A DNA stretch of 64,000 nucleotides from Bacteroidales bacterium (GTDB lineage Bacteria > Bacteroidota > Bacteroidia > Bacteroidales > WCHB1-69). The notes under the pieces were generated by a model, which saw only the letters and a list, made by a program, of their open reading frames with translations, had not been told where the DNA came from and searched no databases. A program made the translations under genes and the position numbers. Positions 63,892 to 64,000 of the stretch are shown here, piece after piece. The stretch is taken from positions 1 through 64,000 of the forward strand of contig JAGCCZ010000021.1 in NCBI GenBank assembly GCA_017651425.1, in the 5' to 3' direction. Numbering within the stretch: the first letter of the stretch is position 1; the number at the start of each line of letters is the position of its first letter.

Positions 63892-63996
63892 TTCAGCCCG
63901 TTAGGGCTGAAGGGCTCGGTAGAAAACGAATGCCCGCACACGAACGGGCGCACGCCGGAGGTGTGCGGGCATACAAGGGCATTGCGAAGGCCTAAA
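63892..63996 (+). repeat. 105-base direct repeat, right copy
   Basis: Same order of elements and same length as 62840-62944, with perfect hairpin arms TGCCCGCACAC and GTGTGCGGGCA. The two copies start 1052 bases apart in the same orientation. Confidence 0.8.
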
Positions 63997-64000
63997 AATG

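Overview
The window is chromosomal DNA of an anaerobic member of the Bacteroidota, most likely the order Bacteroidales. The evidence is internal. Many genes are preceded by the TAnnTTTG -7 element of the Bacteroidetes primary sigma factor and have no Shine-Dalgarno sequence. Several secreted proteins end in type IX secretion (T9SS) sorting domains. Divergent tsaD/tamB, a glycine-lipid glsA-glsB pair and an L-erythro-3,5-diaminohexanoate dehydrogenase of lysine fermentation are also present. I cannot name a genus. No rRNA, tRNA, CRISPR array, insertion sequence or prophage was recognised.

Layout. 1-4.6 kb: two secreted proteins on the minus strand, the first a T9SS type B cargo cut by the window edge. 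4.6-5.3 kb: intergenic repeat island. 5.3-15.1 kb, plus strand: a ThrRS-like/uridine kinase fusion, a DUF2520 oxidoreductase-like protein, Kdd, a 5'-nucleotidase-type phosphoesterase, a CPA2 antiporter and a large T9SS amidase. 15.1-17.2 kb: groES-groEL, minus strand. 17.4-24.5 kb: a small membrane protein, then rpmD-rplO-secY-map-infA-rpmJ-rpsM-rpsK-rpsD-rpoA-rplQ, which is the distal half of the spc operon plus the alpha operon. 24.6-31.3 kb: tsaD diverging from tamB and an AI-2E family transporter. 31.3-32.0 kb: a second repeat island related to the first. 32.0-33.9 kb: an S41 protease lipoprotein with a putative outer-membrane protein. 34.2-36.1 kb: glsA-glsB. 36.2-38.6 kb: a cyclic-2,3-diphosphoglycerate synthase-like GTPase and 2,3-BPG-dependent phosphoglycerate mutase. 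38.6-39.8 kb: panD and panC. 39.9-41.6 kb: PHP, DRTGG and HATPase genes. 41.7-43.3 kb: a T9SS type A protein. 43.5-47.0 kb: a lipoprotein, phosphatidylserine decarboxylase and a two-domain glycosyltransferase. 47.1-55.1 kb: esterase, thioredoxin-like protein, Nnr, RadC, DUF58, a propeller-thioredoxin protein and a small secreted protein. 55.6-59.0 kb: mfd. 59.0-62.5 kb: ettA operon. 62.5-64 kb: tandem and direct repeats around an ORF6N gene.

The genes are mostly housekeeping (ribosome, chaperonin, Sec translocon, repair, metabolite repair), envelope building (TamB, glycine lipids, phosphatidylethanolamine, glycan transferase) and secreted proteins. The most unusual material is non-coding. Short 7- or 8-bp degenerate tandem repeats recur in at least six intergenic regions. 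Composite palindromic repeats are shared between the two islands. A 105-bp element is present as direct copies on both sides of the ORF6N gene. The S10-spc-alpha ribosomal supercluster is interrupted immediately before rpmD, whose leader carries a terminator-like hairpin.
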